This document shows, piece by piece, positions 46,556 to 63,957 of a DNA stretch of 64,000 nucleotides (positions are counted from its first letter, which is position 1; each line of letters starts with the position of its first letter). The stretch is from the NCBI GenBank assembly GCA_901472405.1, contig LR590463.1:248001-312000 (forward strand), given 5' to 3'. The DNA is from Serratia rubidaea (GTDB taxonomy: Bacteria; Pseudomonadota; Gammaproteobacteria; Enterobacterales; Enterobacteriaceae). The position numbers were made by a program, and so were the translations under genes. The notes beneath the pieces were generated by a model, which worked only from the letters and a program-made list of their open reading frames with translations, had not been told where the DNA came from and did not search any database.

Positions 46556-48006
46556 ATGCATTTTCGCGCCATAACCCGTATCGTAGGTGTATTGGTCATC
46601 TTATTCTCCGGGACAATGTTCCTCCCCGGACTGGTGGCGTTGATTTACCGCGATGGCGCGGGGCGGGCATTTACGCAGACCTTCTTTGTTGCCCTAACTA
46701 TCGGCCTGCTGCTGTGGTGGCCGAACCGTAAGCAAAAGCATGAGCTGAAGCCGCGCGAAGGGTTTCTGATCGTGGTGCTGTTCTGGACGGTGCTGGCAGC
46801 GTGGGGGCGTTGCCATTTCTGTTCTCCGAGCGGCCCAATCTTTCGCTTACCGATGCGTTTTTCGAATCCTTTTCCGGCCTGACCACCACCGGCGCCACCA
46901 CGCTGGTGGGGCTGGATTCGCTGCCTAAAGCCATTTTGTTCTACCGGCAGATGCTGCAGTGGATGGGCGGGATGGGGATCATCGTGCTGGCGGTGGCTAT
47001 TTTGCCTATCCTCGGCGTCGGCGGGATGCAGCTGTACCGTGCAGAAATGCCTGGGCCGCTGAAAGACAATAAAATGCGCCCAAGGATTGCGGAAACGGCG
47101 AAAACCCTATGGCTGATTTATGTGCTGCTGACCGTGGCCTGTGCGCTGGCGCTGTGGGGAGCAGGGATGTCGGCGTTTGACGCCATTGGCCACAGCTTTT
47201 CCACCATCGCCATTGGCGGTTTCTCTACCCACGACGCCAGCATCGGCTATTACGCCAGTCCGACGATTAACACCATTATCGCCGTATTCCTGTTGATCTC
47301 CGGCTGTAACTACGGCCTGCACTTTGCGCTATTGAGCGGCCGCAGCCTGAAGGTCTATTGGCGCGATCCTGAATTCCGCATGTTTATCTTTGTGCAATTG
47401 ACGCTGGTGGTGGTGTGTTCGGTGATCCTGTGGGGACACGGCGTCTATCAGTCGGGTATGGAAACGATCAATCAGGCGTTTTTCCAGGTAGTTTCCATGG
47501 CGACGACGGCAGGCTTTACCACCGACAGCATTGCCAAATGGCCGTTGTTCCTGCCGATGCTGCTGCTGTGCTCCGCCTTTATCGGCGGCTGCGCCGGTTC
47601 CACCGGCGGCGGCCTGAAGGTGATCCGTATCTTGCTGCTGTATCTACAGGGCTCGCGAGAACTAAAAAGACTGGTGCACCCCAATGCGGTGTATACCATT
47701 AAGCTGGGTAACCGCGCGTTGCCCGAACGTATATTAGAAGCAGTATGGGGTTTCTTCTCTGCTTACGCGCTGGTGTTTATTGTCAGCATGCTGGCGATTA
47801 TCGCCACCGGCGTGGATGATTTCTCCGCCTTTGCTGCCGTGACCGCTACGCTGAACAACCTGGGCCCCGGCCTGGGAGTTGTCGCCGATAACTTTACGAC
47901 CATGCCGCCGCCGGCGAAGTGGATACTGGTGTTGACGATGCTGTTCGGGCGCCTTGAAGTTTTCACACTGCTGGTTCTGTTTACGCCGACCTTCTGGCGT
48001 GAATGA
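46556..48006 (+). CDS. trkH: Trk potassium uptake membrane subunit TrkH (one-base frameshift)
   Basis: The K+-translocating subunit, 483 residues after correction, the E. coli length. Four pore-loop filters of the SKT type are visible: TTTGATTLVG, the ISGCNYGLHF region, TTAGFTTDS with GGCAGSTGGG, and TLNNLGPGLG. It works with TrkA, which is not in the window. The frame breaks near 46795, where one G is missing (CTGGCAGC for CTGGGCAGC): FWTVLGSVGALPFLFSE is restored. The start MHFRAITRIVGVLV follows AAGGATCG. It is probably a sequence error. hemG follows. Confidence 0.94.
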
Positions 48007-48027
48007 TCCTGGATAAGGAGTAACGCC

Positions 48028-48550
48028 ATGAAGGCACTGATTCTCTATTCGAGTCGCGATGGGCAGACTCACGCCATTGCCTCTTATATTGCGAGTAAGC
48101 TGCAAGAGGCGATGTGCTGCGATGTGGTTGACCTGCTTCAGGCGGAAAGCATCGACCTTGGGCAGTATCAACGCATCATGATTGGCGCCTCGATTCGCTA
48201 CGGGCATTTTCATCCTGCGTTGGATAAGTTTTGTAAAACGCCATGCCGAACGTTTGAACCATATGTCGAGCGCTTTCTTCTCCGTCAATCTGACGGCGCG
48301 CAAGCCGGACAAACGTTCGCCGCAAACTAACCCTTATACGCGTAAGTTCCTGCTCGCTTCGCCGTGGCAACCCAAACAGTGCGCAGTCTTTGCCGGTGCG
48401 CTGCGTTATCCGCGTTACCGCTGGTTCGACCGTATTATGATTCAGTTCATTATGCGTATGACGGGGGGAGAAACGGATAGCAGTAAAGAAGTAGAGTATA
48501 CAGATTGGCGTGAGGTCGAACGTTTTGCCCAGGAATTCCGCCAGCTTTAG
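48028..48550 (+). CDS. hemG: Menaquinone-dependent protoporphyrinogen IX dehydrogenase HemG (frameshift)
   Basis: A flavodoxin-like FMN enzyme oxidising protoporphyrinogen IX, 173 residues after correction. The FMN phosphate loop is [13 protein letters not shown] (residues 6-18), followed by [13 protein letters not shown]. Four Ts at 48229-48232 stand for three, shifting the frame: [21 protein letters not shown] is restored. The C-terminus is [24 protein letters not shown] 48028 follows AAGGAG. It lies directly upstream of an rrn operon, as hemG does for rrnA in E. coli. It is probably a sequence error. Confidence 0.93.
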
Positions 48551-48564
48551 TATGAAAAGCGACA

Positions 48565-48591
48565 AAAACGCTGCCTTGAGCAGCGTTTTGT
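48565..48591 (+). terminator. Terminator of hemG
   Basis: AAAACGCTG/CAGCGTTTT stem with a short loop and TGTT tail, 15 nt after the hemG stop, separating it from the rrn promoters. Confidence 0.88.
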
Positions 48592-48631
48592 TGAAAAAGA
48601 AGGCAGTTGAAAAGTTTTTTTAAATTAGGGG

Positions 48632-48659
48632 TTGCGGCGTTCTGAGAACTCCCTATAAT
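48632..48659 (+). promoter_or_regulatory. rrn P1 promoter
   Basis: TTGCGG, 16-nt spacer, TATAAT (48654-48659), then a GC-rich GCGCCTCC discriminator typical of stringent control. An AT-rich UP-like tract (GAAAAGTTTTTTTAAATTA) lies just upstream. Confidence 0.88.
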
Positions 48660-48728
48660 GCGCCTCCACTGACCGGGAACAACGACTGACAAGCCGCCGG
48701 GTCAGCGAGAGGAAAGCGAAATAAACGC

Positions 48729-48756
48729 TTGACTCTCCGGGCGAAAGGCGTAGTAT
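48729..48756 (+). promoter_or_regulatory. rrn P2 promoter
   Basis: TTGACT, 16-nt spacer, TAGTAT. It follows E. coli rrn P2 (TTGACT...GGCG TATTAT) closely. Confidence 0.85.
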
Positions 48757-48791
48757 ACGCAGCCCGCGCCGATGAGAATTATCTCTGGCGA

Positions 48792-48803
48792 TGCTCTTTA
48801 ACA
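48792..48803 (+). promoter_or_regulatory. rrn leader boxA antitermination site
   Basis: TGCTCTTTAACA, the binding site for NusB-NusE. A second identical boxA lies at 50910-50921, before the 23S gene. Confidence 0.9.
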
Positions 48804-48954
48804 ATTTATCAGACAATCTGTGTGGGCACTCACAAGACGATATCCAGCATCTTTGGATGCAAAAAAATATCAAGTCTTGAAGAGTGACTAACTGAAGTAA
48901 AATTCATGCAGTAAATCTTTGAGCAACAGCTATTAACTTAGCGAATCAAGCTTT

Positions 48955-50494
<1,540 letters not shown>

Positions 50495-50568
50495 CCTAAA
50501 GATATCCTGACTGTGCAGTGTCCACACAGATTGTCTGATGAAAAAGTAACGAGCAGAAATACCTTTAT

Positions 50569-50645
<77 letters not shown>

Positions 50646-50774
50646 AATTCTTCCTTATGCTGCGTTATGCTCCCGGTCGTTTACCGACGTAAACTTCCCG
50701 GTCGCATGCCTTGCCTAAGAAAGAATTAACTCTTTGCGAGTTGGTAATAACAAAGGTATTGCACGCGATTATAT

Positions 50775-50850
50775 GGGGCTATAGCTCAGCTGGGAGAGCG
50801 CCTGCCTTGCACGCAGGAGGTCAGCGGTTCGATCCCGCTTAGCTCCACCA
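50775..50850 (+). tRNA. tRNA-Ala (TGC)
   Basis: A 76-nt cloverleaf with acceptor GGGGCTA, anticodon loop CTTGCAC and encoded CCA end, 129 nt after tRNA-Ile. Confidence 0.98.
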
Positions 50851-50909
50851 TATAAGTCCGAATATCAATACTTCAGAGTATATTGGCGACAGTATGCTGC
50901 GAAGTATTT

Positions 50910-50921
50910 TGCTCTTTAACA
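50910..50921 (+). promoter_or_regulatory. Spacer boxA before 23S
   Basis: TGCTCTTTAACA repeats the leader boxA between tRNA-Ala and the 23S gene. Confidence 0.85.
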
Positions 50922-51053
50922 ATCTGGAACAAGCTGAAAATTGAAACATGACGGCTGAAACTTGTCCCTCCGTAGAAGTTTGGGATAAGGAGTAACCTGT
51001 CATAGAGTCTCTCAAATGTTTGCAGCGCGAAGTGAAACATCTTCGGGTTGTGA

Positions 51054-53964
<2,911 letters not shown>

Positions 53965-54065
53965 ACAACACCGAAGGTGTTTTAGAGAGATTGGTTTGAA
54001 TTTTCAGTGAAGTTCCGAGATTGGTTCTGATGGCTACGGAGTAGCGGTCGGGATAAAACAGAATT

Positions 54066-54185
54066 TGCCTGGCGGCAATAGCGCGGTGGTCCCACCTGAC
54101 CCCATGCCGAACTCAGAAGTGAAACGCCGTAGCGCCGATGGTAGTGTGGGGTCTCCCCATGCGAGAGTAGGACACTGCCAGGCAT
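54066..54185 (+). rRNA. rrf: 5S ribosomal RNA
   Basis: 120 nt from TGCCTGGCGGCAATAGCG to CTGCCAGGCAT, whose ends pair. It contains the GGTCCCACCTGACCCCATGC core. Confidence 0.98.
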
Positions 54186-54605
54186 CAAATAAAGTAGAAA
54201 GCCTCATGCGAAAGCATGAGGCTTTTTGCGTTTGGCATCAATAAATATCCGATAATATCCCTTATGACGACTTAGTAATAATACATATGGTTGGGTTATT
54301 GTTTATTCATTAGATGTTCATCTATTGGGGTAACATATAAACCTGCAATAAATTACTATGCTAATAAGCAATGTATTTATATGTTTCCCTGTGTTTTTGT
54401 TATTTCTTCTCTTACGATCAAACGCATTTCCCATCGCCGCATCATTGAATTTATTGCGATCTTTCATCCAGATAGCCTGCCCGTTGCTGCATTCGGTTTC
54501 ATGATTTTGGCGATGCGGCACGCATTGTTAAAAAACAAATAATAGCCACAAGATTTTATTCGAGTAGACTAAGTACAATTTATTCCGGAATGGGTATTCA
54601 ATATC
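54186..54605. other. Low-GC spacer between 5S and murB
   Basis: The rrn terminator occupies 54198-54225. The rest is unusually AT-rich for this genome. An open frame for 83 residues (54291-54542) has neither a ribosome site nor a known motif, so it is not called. murB's own promoter must lie here but is not clear by eye. Confidence 0.6.
54198..54225 (+). terminator. rrn operon terminator
   Basis: AAAGCCTCATGC/GCATGAGGCTTT stem with a GAAA tetraloop and T run, 12 nt past 5S. Confidence 0.95.
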
Positions 54606-55643
54606 ATGTCTAGTGAAAGCGCGTCTTTAAAAAATCACAATACCTTTGCGCTCCCGGTTAACGCAGCGCAATTGGTCATTGCTGAAAACATTGAGCTAAT
54701 GATTAAGGTCTGGCAGAAGACGAAAAAACGTCAAGAGCCGCTGCTGGTTCTTGGAGAGGGCAGTAATGTCCTGTTTTTAGAAGATTTTGCTGGTACGGTC
54801 ATGATTAACCGCCTGCACGGCATTAAGGTCAGGGAAGAAGAGGATAGCTGGCATCTCCATGTCAGTGCCGGTGAAAGCTGGCATGAACTGGTAAAAAGAA
54901 CGCTCGACGGTGGCATGCACGGTTTGGAAAATCTGGCCCTGATACCTGGCTGTGTTGGTTCTGCGCCTATTCAAAATATCGGCGCTTATGGCGTTGAATG
55001 GAAAGATGTCTGTGAATACGTCGACCTGCTTAATCTGACGACCGGCGAGATTGACAGGATGGTGCCCGAACGCTGCAACTTCGGCTACCGGGAAAGTATT
55101 TTCAAACATCAGTTCAAAACCGGCCATATCATTGTTGGCGTGGGTATACGGCTGAATAAGCAATGGCAACCGCTATTGAGCTATGGCGATCTGACCAAGC
55201 TGGATAAAGAGACGGTAACGCCGCGCCAGGTATTTGATGCGGTTTGCGCGATGCGTCGCAGTAAACTGCCCGACCCGCGAGAAACCGGCAACGCCGGCAG
55301 CTTTTTCAAGAATCCGGTGGTGGAGAAGGAGCATGCGGCAGAGCTGTTAGCCGTTCATCCTGGCATGCCGCACTTCCCGCAGGCGGATGGCCGGGTGAAG
55401 TTGGCGGCGGGGTGGCTGATCGACCAGTGTGCGTTAAAAGGTTATCGTATTGGCGGCGCTGCAGTGCATAGCAAGCAGGCGCTGGTATTGATTAACCAGG
55501 ATAATGCCGTCAGCCAGGATATCGTTGCGCTGGCGCGTCATGTACGCAACACGGTTGCAGAGACGTTTAGCGTCTGGCTTGAACCTGAAGTGCGCTTTAT
55601 TGCGGCGACGGGAGAAGTAGACGCCGTAGAGGCTATTTCATGA
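54606..55643 (+). CDS. murB: UDP-N-acetylenolpyruvoylglucosamine reductase MurB
   Basis: A 345-residue flavoenzyme making UDP-MurNAc for peptidoglycan (E. coli 342). FAD-binding [13 protein letters not shown] and [17 protein letters not shown] are in the N-terminal half, the catalytic Ser in [10 protein letters not shown] and the catalytic Glu in LEPEVRFIA near the C-terminus. ATG 54606 follows a weak ribosome site. Its stop overlaps birA by 4 nt (ATGA). In E. coli murB-birA follow rrnB, while hemG precedes rrnA. Codon use is slightly more AT-rich than for its neighbours. The gene is intact. Confidence 0.97.
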   Translation: MSSESASLKNHNTFALPVNAAQLVIAENIELMIKVWQKTKKRQEPLLVLGEGSNVLFLEDFAGTVMINRLHGIKVREEEDSWHLHVSAGESWHELVKRTLDGGMHGLENLALIPGCVGSAPIQNIGAYGVEWKDVCEYVDLLNLTTGEIDRMVPERCNFGYRESIFKHQFKTGHIIVGVGIRLNKQWQPLLSYGDLTKLDKETVTPRQVFDAVCAMRRSKLPDPRETGNAGSFFKNPVVEKEHAAELLAVHPGMPHFPQADGRVKLAAGWLIDQCALKGYRIGGAAVHSKQALVLINQDNAVSQDIVALARHVRNTVAETFSVWLEPEVRFIAATGEVDAVEAIS

Positions 55644-56602
55644 GAGACACGACGGTTCCATTAAAGCTCATCGCCATGCTGGCCGATGGAGATTTCCATT
55701 CGGGTGAACAGCTGGGTGAATATCTGGGCATGAGCCGTGCCGCGGTTAACAAGCACATTCAAACCGTCAGAGAGTGGGGCGTAGACGTGTTTACCGTCCC
55801 GGGGAAAGGCTACAGCCTGCCGGCGCCGATTCAACTCCTGGAAGCGCAGCGTATTGCTGCGTTGCTGGATGAAAAGCAGGTGACCGTACTGCCGGTGGTG
55901 GACTCAACCAACCAGTATTTGCTCGATCGTATCGGCAGTCTGCAATCCGGCGATGCCTGCGTGGCTGAATATCAACAGGCGGGACGAGGTCGGCGCGGGC
56001 GCCAGTGGGTATCTCCGTTTGGCGCCAATCTCTATTTGTCGATGTTTTGGCGTTTGGAGCAGGGCCCGGCGGCGGCGATTGGTCTGAGCCTGGTGATCGG
56101 TATCGTGATGACCGAGGTGCTACAGCGTTTGGGCGCAGAAAAAGTTCGGGTGAAATGGCCGAATGACCTTTACCTGAACGATCGTAAACTGGCCGGCATC
56201 CTTGTCGAACTGACCGGTAAAACCGGCGATGCGGCGCAGATCGTTATCGGCGCCGGCATCAACCTGGCAATGCGCGATACGCATAGCGACAGTATTAATC
56301 AGGGCTGGATTAACCTGCAGGAGGCCGGGATCGCTATCGACCGCAACGAGCTTGCCGCCACGTTGCTTAACGAGATGCGTCAGTCATTACGGCAGTTCGA
56401 AAGCGAGGGGCTGGCACCTTTCATTACACGTTGGCGTGAGCTGGATAACTTTATCGATCGTCCGGTAAAACTCCTGATCGGCGAGCAGCAGATCTTTGGC
56501 ATCGCACGCGGCATCGATCAGCAGGGGGCGCTGTTGCTTGAGCAAGATGGGGTGATTAAACCCTTTATCGGCGGTGAGATCTCATTACGCAGCGCCGAGT
56601 AA
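55640..56602 (+). CDS. birA: Biotin-protein ligase / biotin operon repressor BirA
   Basis: A 320-residue bifunctional protein. The N-terminal winged HTH ([21 protein letters not shown], residues about 22-42) represses the bio operon. The central ligase domain has the biotinyl-AMP loop GRGRRGRQW, the [17 protein letters not shown] segment with the catalytic Lys, and an SH3-like C-terminal domain. It biotinylates BCCP of acetyl-CoA carboxylase. It overlaps murB by 4 nt and is convergent with coaA. The gene is intact. Confidence 0.97.
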   Translation: MRDTTVPLKLIAMLADGDFHSGEQLGEYLGMSRAAVNKHIQTVREWGVDVFTVPGKGYSLPAPIQLLEAQRIAALLDEKQVTVLPVVDSTNQYLLDRIGSLQSGDACVAEYQQAGRGRRGRQWVSPFGANLYLSMFWRLEQGPAAAIGLSLVIGIVMTEVLQRLGAEKVRVKWPNDLYLNDRKLAGILVELTGKTGDAAQIVIGAGINLAMRDTHSDSINQGWINLQEAGIAIDRNELAATLLNEMRQSLRQFESEGLAPFITRWRELDNFIDRPVKLLIGEQQIFGIARGIDQQGALLLEQDGVIKPFIGGEISLRSAE

Positions 56603-56609
56603 TGCTGTT

Positions 56610-56641
56610 GTTTGCAGGGGACAAGGCTGCCCCCTGCAAAC
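56610..56641. terminator. Hairpin between convergent birA and coaA
   Basis: An 11-bp stem GTTTGCAGGGG/CCCCTGCAAAC around a 10-nt loop in a 42-nt gap. It lacks a T run; it may end both convergent transcripts with Rho help. Confidence 0.6.
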
Positions 56642-56644
56642 AGG

Positions 56645-57595
56645 CTATTTCCTGAGGCGCACATGCTCGACGGCGTGATTCGCGCTTTTCGTCATAATCA
56701 GACTGGCGCGCTCGCGGGTCGGTAAAATGTTCTGCTGTAAATTCAGTCCATTAATCTCATTCCATAGCTGAGTCGCGATTTTCACCGCTTCACTCTCGGA
56801 GAGTTTGGCATAGTTATGGAAATAAGAGTCTGGATTAGAGAACGCCCCTTGGCGGAACTTCAGGAAGCGGTTGATATACCAGGTTTGCAGCAGTTCGGCA
56901 GACGCGTCGACATAGATAGAGAAATCGACAAAATCCGAGACAAAGACGTGGTGTGGATCGTGCGGGTAGTCCATACCGCTCTGCAGTACGTTCAGACCTT
57001 CCAGAATCAGAATATCCGGCTGTTCAATGACTTTATTACCGTCGGGTACGACGTCATAAATCAGGTGTGAATAAACCGGTGCGGTGACGCGTTTAGCGCC
57101 TGATTTCACTTCTGAGACAAACTTCACCAGGCTATGCATATCGTAAGACTGCGGGAAGCCTTTCTTCTTCATCAGACCGCGTTCGTTCAGCACTTTGTTA
57201 GGGTGCAGGAAGCCATCGGTGGTGACCAGTTCAACGCTGCGGTGTTCCGGCCAGCTGCTAAGCAGCGCCTGCAGTAAGCGGGCGGTGGTGCTTTTACCTA
57301 CGGCGACGCTGCCGGCGATGCCGATCACATAGGGGATTTTCTGCCCGTCGGTGCCAAGGAACTGCTCCAGAACGGCCTGGCGGCGCAGATTGGAACTGAT
57401 GTAAAAGTTCAACAGTCGCGACAGGGGGAGGTAGATCTGCGCCACTTCCTCTAAAGAGAGATCTTCGTTAATCCCTTTTAGCTTAACAATTTCTTCTTCT
57501 GATAACGTCAGCGGCACTGAATCTCGCAACGCAGCCCATTGGGTACGATCGAACTGTAGATACGGCGTTGCTAAAGACTGCTCTCTTTTTATCAT
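56645..57595 (-). CDS. coaA: Pantothenate kinase CoaA (type I)
   Basis: A 316-residue P-loop kinase that commits pantothenate to coenzyme A and is feedback-inhibited by CoA. P-loop [18 protein letters not shown], the substrate region TTDGFLHPN and [12 protein letters not shown] match the type I family. The start [17 protein letters not shown] is at 57595. It lies between birA and the tRNA cluster as in E. coli. With panM at 12 kb, two parts of the CoA pathway occur in the window, though not as one unit. The gene is intact. Confidence 0.97.
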   Translation of the reverse strand: MIKREQSLATPYLQFDRTQWAALRDSVPLTLSEEEIVKLKGINEDLSLEEVAQIYLPLSRLLNFYISSNLRRQAVLEQFLGTDGQKIPYVIGIAGSVAVGKSTTARLLQALLSSWPEHRSVELVTTDGFLHPNKVLNERGLMKKKGFPQSYDMHSLVKFVSEVKSGAKRVTAPVYSHLIYDVVPDGNKVIEQPDILILEGLNVLQSGMDYPHDPHHVFVSDFVDFSIYVDASAELLQTWYINRFLKFRQGAFSNPDSYFHNYAKLSESEAVKIATQLWNEINGLNLQQNILPTRERASLIMTKSANHAVEHVRLRK

Positions 57596-57815
57596 AAGCC
57601 AAATTCTGCCTGTTAACGCAGGTTGGGAAAGGCGCCGGACGCCAACTCCAGATAATAAACAAGCTGCATATTATAGACAGCTTCGTTTTTGGCGTAGACT
57701 TTTTTCAACTTTGTTGCCGATTACGCTGAGAGAATGGTAATTGTGCGAACGGGCGCGCACTTGTGAATGCGTGCGTTGCATGGCGGTATCATCAGGCAAT
57801 GATACCGCGTGAGGC

Positions 57816-58364
57816 TCAGCTGGCCAGGGAGCGGGAGGCAGGATTGACCGCGAACAGGCGCTTATAATAAATCACGGTAGGATGGTAATAACCGTCGGGC
57901 GTGGCGGCGTAGTCCGGCAGTTCTCCGAGGCAGTGATATCCCATGGCGCGATACAGCGATTCGGCTACGCTGCCGGCTTGCGTATCGAGATAGAGCAGGC
58001 CACGCTGCTGCTGCAGCGCCGTATTTTCCACGGTCTTCATCAGGGTACGGCCGATGCCTTTACGACGCGCCTGGCTGTGCACCAGGAGTTTTTGGACCTC
58101 TGCACGGTTGCGTCCATTAGGTTTTTGGCACAGTTCCAGCTGCACGCAGCCGGTAACGCCGCTTTCGTCTCTGGCAATCCATAACAGCAGATCGCCTTTT
58201 GCCAGAGCCGGGCGCAGGCCGTGAAAGTAGTTGGCTGCCTCTTCTGGCGTAATGTCCTCGGTATAGCCGATTGATGCGCCCCCTTTTACGGCATCCAGCA
58301 GTAGAGCTGCCAACTCACTGCGATAGACCGGCAGCGTACTGGCATTTATCGGTACGATTTTCAT
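57816..58364 (-). CDS. GNAT-family N-acetyltransferase
   Basis: A 182-residue GNAT protein. The acetyl-CoA motif QARRKGIGRTLM lies near residue 113, and YLDTQAGSVAESLYRAMGYHCLGELPDYAATPDG is a typical motif B and C-terminal part. Start ATG 58364 (MKIVPINAS) is chosen because AAGGAG sits 8 nt upstream; a longer frame to 58430 is not needed. The acceptor substrate is unknown. In E. coli no acetyltransferase sits between coaA and thrU, so this is an insertion relative to it. Confidence 0.88.
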   Translation of the reverse strand: MKIVPINASTLPVYRSELAALLLDAVKGGASIGYTEDITPEEAANYFHGLRPALAKGDLLLWIARDESGVTGCVQLELCQKPNGRNRAEVQKLLVHSQARRKGIGRTLMKTVENTALQQQRGLLYLDTQAGSVAESLYRAMGYHCLGELPDYAATPDGYYHPTVIYYKRLFAVNPASRSLAS

Positions 58365-58760
58365 CAACAACTCCTTGGTTAATGCGGGTAAAACATGCAA
58401 GCAATAAGCGCGCCAACCCAATGGAGTCATCGCTGATACCTTCGCGGGGCCGCAGGCGTTTGCGCGCTTGCATCATTATGGGGCGGCGTGACCCTTGGTG
58501 GTGCAAGTATCGAAGGGCGGGGAGGTGCTGCCTGTTGATCGCACTGAAACGGCCGACAGGCAGAAATATCGGCTCAAGGCTTGCAAAAAACGGATAAAAT
58601 TATAGAGAATGGTCATGGCACTTGATGGTTATTTGCGCGCGGAGCGAGCTGAATCCGCTGCAAAATGCAAAAATCGGCTGTTTTGTGAGCGAAAGTACGC
58701 AGAACGCAATTTTTTTGTTGCATAGCCCGCGCTCTCTACCTAGAATGCGCTGCACTTGAT
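58365..58760. promoter_or_regulatory. Region upstream of tRNA cluster
   Basis: 396 nt between the divergent GNAT gene and the tRNAs. It contains the tRNA promoter at its end. Small frames inside (58271-58597 +, 58315-58506 -) have no supporting signals. Confidence 0.6.
58718..58746 (+). promoter_or_regulatory. Promoter of thrU-tyrU-glyT-thrT-tuf
   Basis: TTGCAT, 17-nt spacer, TAGAAT, followed by a GC-rich GCGC discriminator of the stringent type. T/A-rich DNA (CAATTTTTTTG) lies just before the -35. Confidence 0.85.
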
Positions 58761-58836
<76 letters not shown>

Positions 58837-58862
58837 TCAAGTACCTTGTAGTTTAAAAATCT

Positions 58863-58947
<85 letters not shown>

Positions 58948-58949
58948 TA

Positions 58950-58973
58950 TTTAACCTTGGCAACAAGGTTAAA
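58950..58973 (+). other. Perfect hairpin after tRNA-Tyr
   Basis: TTTAACCTTG pairs perfectly with CAAGGTTAAA around a GCAA tetraloop. No T run follows, so it is more likely an RNA processing signal in the tRNA precursor than a terminator. Confidence 0.7.
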
Positions 58974-59132
58974 CCGCACGGCAGGCAGTATGAATGCCGG
59001 GCGAGGAAGGAAAACCGGTTTGCACAGCATGTTTACAGGCTGTACAAAACGAAGGGTGAGGAAGCCAGCGACCAACCGTCCTTTCCCCATCCCAAATATC
59101 TACAGAAAAATCAGGTAGCCGAGTTCCAGGAT

Positions 59133-59207
<75 letters not shown>

Positions 59208-59213
59208 AGATGT

Positions 59214-59289
59214 GCTGATATAGCTCAGTTGGTAGAGCGCACCCTTGGTAAGGGTGAGGTCGGCAGTTCGAATCTGCCTATCAGCACCA
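59214..59289 (+). tRNA. thrT: tRNA-Thr (GGT)
   Basis: 76 nt, acceptor GCTGATA, anticodon loop CTTGGTAAG, encoded CCA. Only 6 nt separate it from tRNA-Gly. Confidence 0.98.
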
Positions 59290-59363
59290 CTTCTTATTTT
59301 CTCGTCCCCTGATTCTCTTTCTGTTCTGAATTCAGCAAGCATTAAGCTTGGTTGATGTGGTGA

Positions 59364-60584
<1,221 letters not shown>

Positions 60585-60614
60585 TCGCTGATAACATTTG
60601 ACGCGACACGCGGT

Positions 60615-60641
60615 AAAAGGGCATCATTTGATGCCCTTTTT
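60615..60641 (+). terminator. Terminator of tuf
   Basis: AAAAGGGCATCA/GATGCCCTTTTTC, with a TTT loop between the arms. Confidence 0.92.
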
Positions 60642-60782
60642 CTACGCTGTGAACTAGAACCTATCTCATCAGCGATTTTACGTTCATAATCATTGGTGAG
60701 ATGGGCTCTTAAAAGCGTATTGACAGGGTACGTCATCGCGTAAAACACCGAATGCTGTTTGAAGAGCATCTAATCGGTTTGG

Positions 60783-60805
60783 TTTGCCTCGCAATGCGAG
60801 GCAAA
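60783..60805 (+). other. Perfect hairpin in the secE leader
   Basis: TTTGCCTCGC pairs with GCGAGGCAAA around an AAT loop, 36 nt before the secE start. No continuous T run follows; it may be a leader structure or a weak attenuator. A TTGACA at 60720-60725 upstream could be part of the secE promoter, but no well-spaced -10 is obvious. Confidence 0.6.
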
Positions 60806-60841
60806 GTTGTTTGTTCTGAATCATAAGTGACAGGTTGGTTT

Positions 60842-61225
60842 ATGAGTGCGAATACCGAGGCTCAAGGGAGCGGGCGCGGCCTGGAAGTGATGAAGTGGCT
60901 AATCGTCGCCGTTCTGTTGGTTGTGGCTATTGTCGGTAACTATTATTACCGCGATTTCAGCCTGCCGCTGCGTGCGCTGGCTGTGGTTGTGGTGATTGCT
61001 ATTGCGGGCGCCATCGCCCTGATGACGGCCAAAGGTAAAGCTACCGTAGCGTTCGCGCGCGAAGCGCGTACCGAAGTACGTAAAGTGATTTGGCCAACGC
61101 GCCAGGAAACGCTACACACCACGTTGATCGTTGCCGCGGTAACTGCCGTGATGTCATTGATTCTGTGGGGGCTGGATGGCGTTCTGGTCCGTCTGGTATC
61201 GTTTATTACTGGCCTGAGGTTCTAA
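60842..61225 (+). CDS. secE: Preprotein translocase subunit SecE
   Basis: A 127-residue three-helix subunit of SecYEG, the length of the enterobacterial form. The third, essential helix follows the conserved [18 protein letters not shown] hinge. Start ATG 60842 (MSANTEAQG) follows TGACAGG; the frame open to 60827 is not needed. nusG starts 1 nt after the stop, as in the E. coli secE-nusG operon. Confidence 0.96.
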   Translation: MSANTEAQGSGRGLEVMKWLIVAVLLVVAIVGNYYYRDFSLPLRALAVVVVIAIAGAIALMTAKGKATVAFAREARTEVRKVIWPTRQETLHTTLIVAAVTAVMSLILWGLDGVLVRLVSFITGLRF

Positions 61226-61226
61226 A

Positions 61227-61772
61227 ATGTCTGAAGCTCCAAAAAAACGTTGGTACGTCGTTCAGGCGTTTTCTGGTTTTGAAGGTCGCGTAGCGCAATC
61301 GCTGCGCGAGCATATCAAACTGCACGATATGGAAGAGCTGTTCGGCGACGTCATGGTGCCTACGGAAGAAGTGGTTGAGATCCGTGGCGGCCAGCGTCGC
61401 AAGAGCGAGCGTAAATTCTTCCCGGGCTACGTGCTGGTTCAAATGGTGATGAACGATGCGAGCTGGCACCTGGTACGCAGCGTTCCGCGCGTGATGGGCT
61501 TTATCGGTGGTACGTCGGATCGTCCGGCGCCAATCAGCGACAAAGAAGTTGATGCCATCATGAACCGTCTGCAGCAGGTTGGCGACAAACCGCGTCCGAA
61601 AACGCTGTTCGAGCCGGGTGAACTGGTGCGCGTTAACGACGGTCCGTTCGCTGACTTTAACGGCGTGGTGGAAGAAGTGGATTACGAAAAGAGCCGCCTG
61701 AAGGTTTCCGTATCCATCTTCGGCCGTGCAACGCCGGTAGAACTGGACTTCAGCCAGGTGGAGAAAGGCTGA
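61227..61772 (+). CDS. nusG: Transcription termination/antitermination factor NusG
   Basis: A 181-residue factor with an N-terminal NGN domain ([31 protein letters not shown]) and a C-terminal KOW domain ([24 protein letters not shown]). It links RNA polymerase to Rho or to the ribosome through S10. Its paralogue RfaH is at 36.9-37.4 kb, so both NusG-family members lie in one window. The gene is intact, with a strong terminator 41 nt after it. Confidence 0.98.
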   Translation: MSEAPKKRWYVVQAFSGFEGRVAQSLREHIKLHDMEELFGDVMVPTEEVVEIRGGQRRKSERKFFPGYVLVQMVMNDASWHLVRSVPRVMGFIGGTSDRPAPISDKEVDAIMNRLQQVGDKPRPKTLFEPGELVRVNDGPFADFNGVVEEVDYEKSRLKVSVSIFGRATPVELDFSQVEKG

Positions 61773-61805
61773 TCGTTTAATCATCAGCTATCCCGGCTTT
61801 ACGTC

Positions 61806-62363
<558 letters not shown>

Positions 62364-62366
62364 TAG

Positions 62367-63071
<705 letters not shown>

Positions 63072-63396
63072 TCGTTTAGACGATTAATCGCTTTGACTTG
63101 GGGTATATTTTCGCCTAGAATCTTATGCCCAAGGTTCTGCCGTATGTTCGGCGGAACAGAAGAATTTTCGGTTGGAGCCTGGCCTAATCCAGGCCTCCGT
63201 CCAAGACCGCAGGTGTATCGTAAGATACTTAATTTTCCTGCGTAGACGGTGACAGAGCCTAAAGAAATTTTTTATAAAAGAATGTCTTTGCTGGATTCTG
63301 CTCACCGTGTTAAGCCGCTTAACCTGCTGTTTCGGCAGCGGTTAAGTGAAGTGAGTTCCGGGAATGTTCCCCGGCTAATCCAGGAGCAAAAAGCTA
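63072..63396 (+). promoter_or_regulatory. rplJL leader (L10 autoregulatory mRNA region)
   Basis: 325 nt. After the rplJ promoter, about 63122-63396 forms the long leader that in E. coli is bound by L10-(L7/L12)4 to repress rplJL translation. I did not fold it. The rplJ ribosome site is CCAGGAGCAAAAAGCT. Confidence 0.75.
63093..63121 (+). promoter_or_regulatory. rplJ (L10) promoter
   Basis: TTGACT, 17-nt spacer, TAGAAT, 21 nt after the rplA stop. Confidence 0.85.
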
Positions 63397-63894
63397 ATGG
63401 CATTAAATCTTCAAGACAAACAAGCGATTGTTGCTGAAGTCAACGAAGTAGCCAAAGGCGCGCTGTCTGCGGTTGTTGCGGATTCCCGCGGCGTTACCGT
63501 AGGTAAAATGACTGAACTGCGTAAAGCAGGTCGTGAAGCTGGCGTTTACATGCGTGTTGTTCGCAACACCCTGATGCGTCGCGTTGTTGAAGGCACTCCA
63601 TTCGAATGCCTGAAAGACACGTTTGTCGGTCCAACCTTGATTGCATTCTCTACTGAACACCCGGGCGCTGCTGCTCGTCTGTTCAAAGAGTTCGCGAAAG
63701 CGAATGCAGAGTTCGAGGTTAAAGCTGCGGCCTTTGAAGGTGAGCTGATCCCTGCGGCGCAAATCGACCGCCTGGCAACGCTGCCAACTTACGAAGAAGC
63801 AATCGCACGCCTGATGTCGACCATGAAAGAAGCCGCTGCCGGCAAACTGGTTCGTACTCTGGCTGCTGTGCGCGATCAGAAAGAAGCTGCATAA
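63397..63894 (+). CDS. rplJ: Large ribosomal subunit protein uL10
   Basis: A 165-residue protein that anchors L7/L12 dimers and is the autogenous repressor of rplJL. It starts [27 protein letters not shown] (first part) and has [22 protein letters not shown], with the C-terminal helix ([20 protein letters not shown]) that binds L12. The gene is intact; rplL starts 63 nt later. Confidence 0.97.
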   Translation: MALNLQDKQAIVAEVNEVAKGALSAVVADSRGVTVGKMTELRKAGREAGVYMRVVRNTLMRRVVEGTPFECLKDTFVGPTLIAFSTEHPGAAARLFKEFAKANAEFEVKAAAFEGELIPAAQIDRLATLPTYEEAIARLMSTMKEAAAGKLVRTLAAVRDQKEAA

Positions 63895-63957
63895 GCCGCT
63901 CTTTCTTAGCCTTTGCTAACGTATTTAAACTATTTCTGAATCTTAGGAACAATTGTT

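Noticed and set aside
54291..54542. 83-residue frame after the rrn operon
   Set aside because: Very AT-rich, no ribosome site, no motif or neighbour support.
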